A stretch of 35,741 nucleotides of DNA from Bacteroidota bacterium. GTDB taxonomy: Bacteria > Bacteroidota > Bacteroidia > Chitinophagales > Chitinophagaceae. Made by a program: the position numbers and the translations under genes. The DNA lies in contig JAFDYJ010000058.1 of the NCBI GenBank assembly GCA_018267515.1, positions 1 to 35,741 on the forward strand, given 5' to 3'. The notes under the pieces are model-generated. The model was not told where the DNA came from, did no database searches, and saw nothing but the letters and a program-made list of their open reading frames with translations. Below are positions 35,706 through 35,741 of this stretch, piece after piece (positions within the stretch are counted from its first letter, which is position 1; each line of letters begins with the position of its first letter).

Positions 35706-35741
35706 GGCCAGGTATTCCTGAATAATCTGTTCTTTGAAGTC

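Overview
The window is an almost fully coding chromosomal segment of a Bacteroidota bacterium. I infer the Chitinophagales/Sphingobacteriales side of the phylum, but no rRNA is present to fix this. Supporting evidence: a surface protein ending in a type B type-IX-secretion sorting domain, a large TonB-dependent receptor, several start codons preceded by the Bacteroidota -7 box TAnnTTTG, weak Shine-Dalgarno sequences, and families typical of the phylum (long IspH, short alpha-glucan phosphorylase, four-helix bundle protein, CbpM/CbpA). No tRNA, rRNA, CRISPR array, insertion sequence or prophage was seen. The first 40 bases are G runs and look like a sequencing or assembly artefact.

Layout. 41-1882: 3' part of a secreted Ig-like surface protein. 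1906-5314 (minus): pyridoxine phosphate synthase, a four-helix bundle protein and a secreted GH27 alpha-galactosidase. 5435-8492 (plus): secreted thioredoxin-like protein, a small secreted protein and a gamma-glutamyltransferase-like hydrolase. 8557-10567 (minus): small secreted protein, S1/P1 nuclease, OsmC-type protein. 10809-11594 (plus): outer-membrane barrel-like protein. 11737-15280 (minus): YceI, CbpM-CbpA, S-adenosylhomocysteinase, with an Lrp regulator divergent at 15420. 15996-16460 (plus): a secreted protein with a decayed M23 fold. 16518-19083 (minus): GNAT and PrsW (overlapping), then isocitrate dehydrogenase. 19243-19857 (plus): Crp/Fnr-like regulator. 19873-22417 (minus): Nramp metal transporter fused to a universal-stress domain, overlapping its DtxR/MntR-type regulator, which has a palindromic operator across its own promoter. 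22526-25255 (plus): lipoprotein and alpha-glucan phosphorylase homologue. 25341-30537 (minus): IspH, a CPA2 antiporter with USP-like tail, amidase. 30733-34840 (minus): TonB receptor, an anchored unknown protein, DUF4345 and HXXEE membrane proteins. 34980-35705: an attC-like imperfect palindrome and a GNAT gene that looks like an acquired cassette.

How the genes work together. Most are housekeeping or envelope genes in short operons. The clearest functional unit is the metal module (MntR-like regulator, operator, Nramp-USP). Methyl-cycle (ahcY), isoprenoid (ispH), vitamin B6 (pdxJ) and TCA (icd) genes stand as single units. The most unusual points are the 8-bp inverted boundaries (GTTATGCC/GGCATAAC) and palindrome around the terminal GNAT gene, the GT35 phosphorylase homologue whose PLP-binding lysine is a threonine, and the decayed M23 protein.
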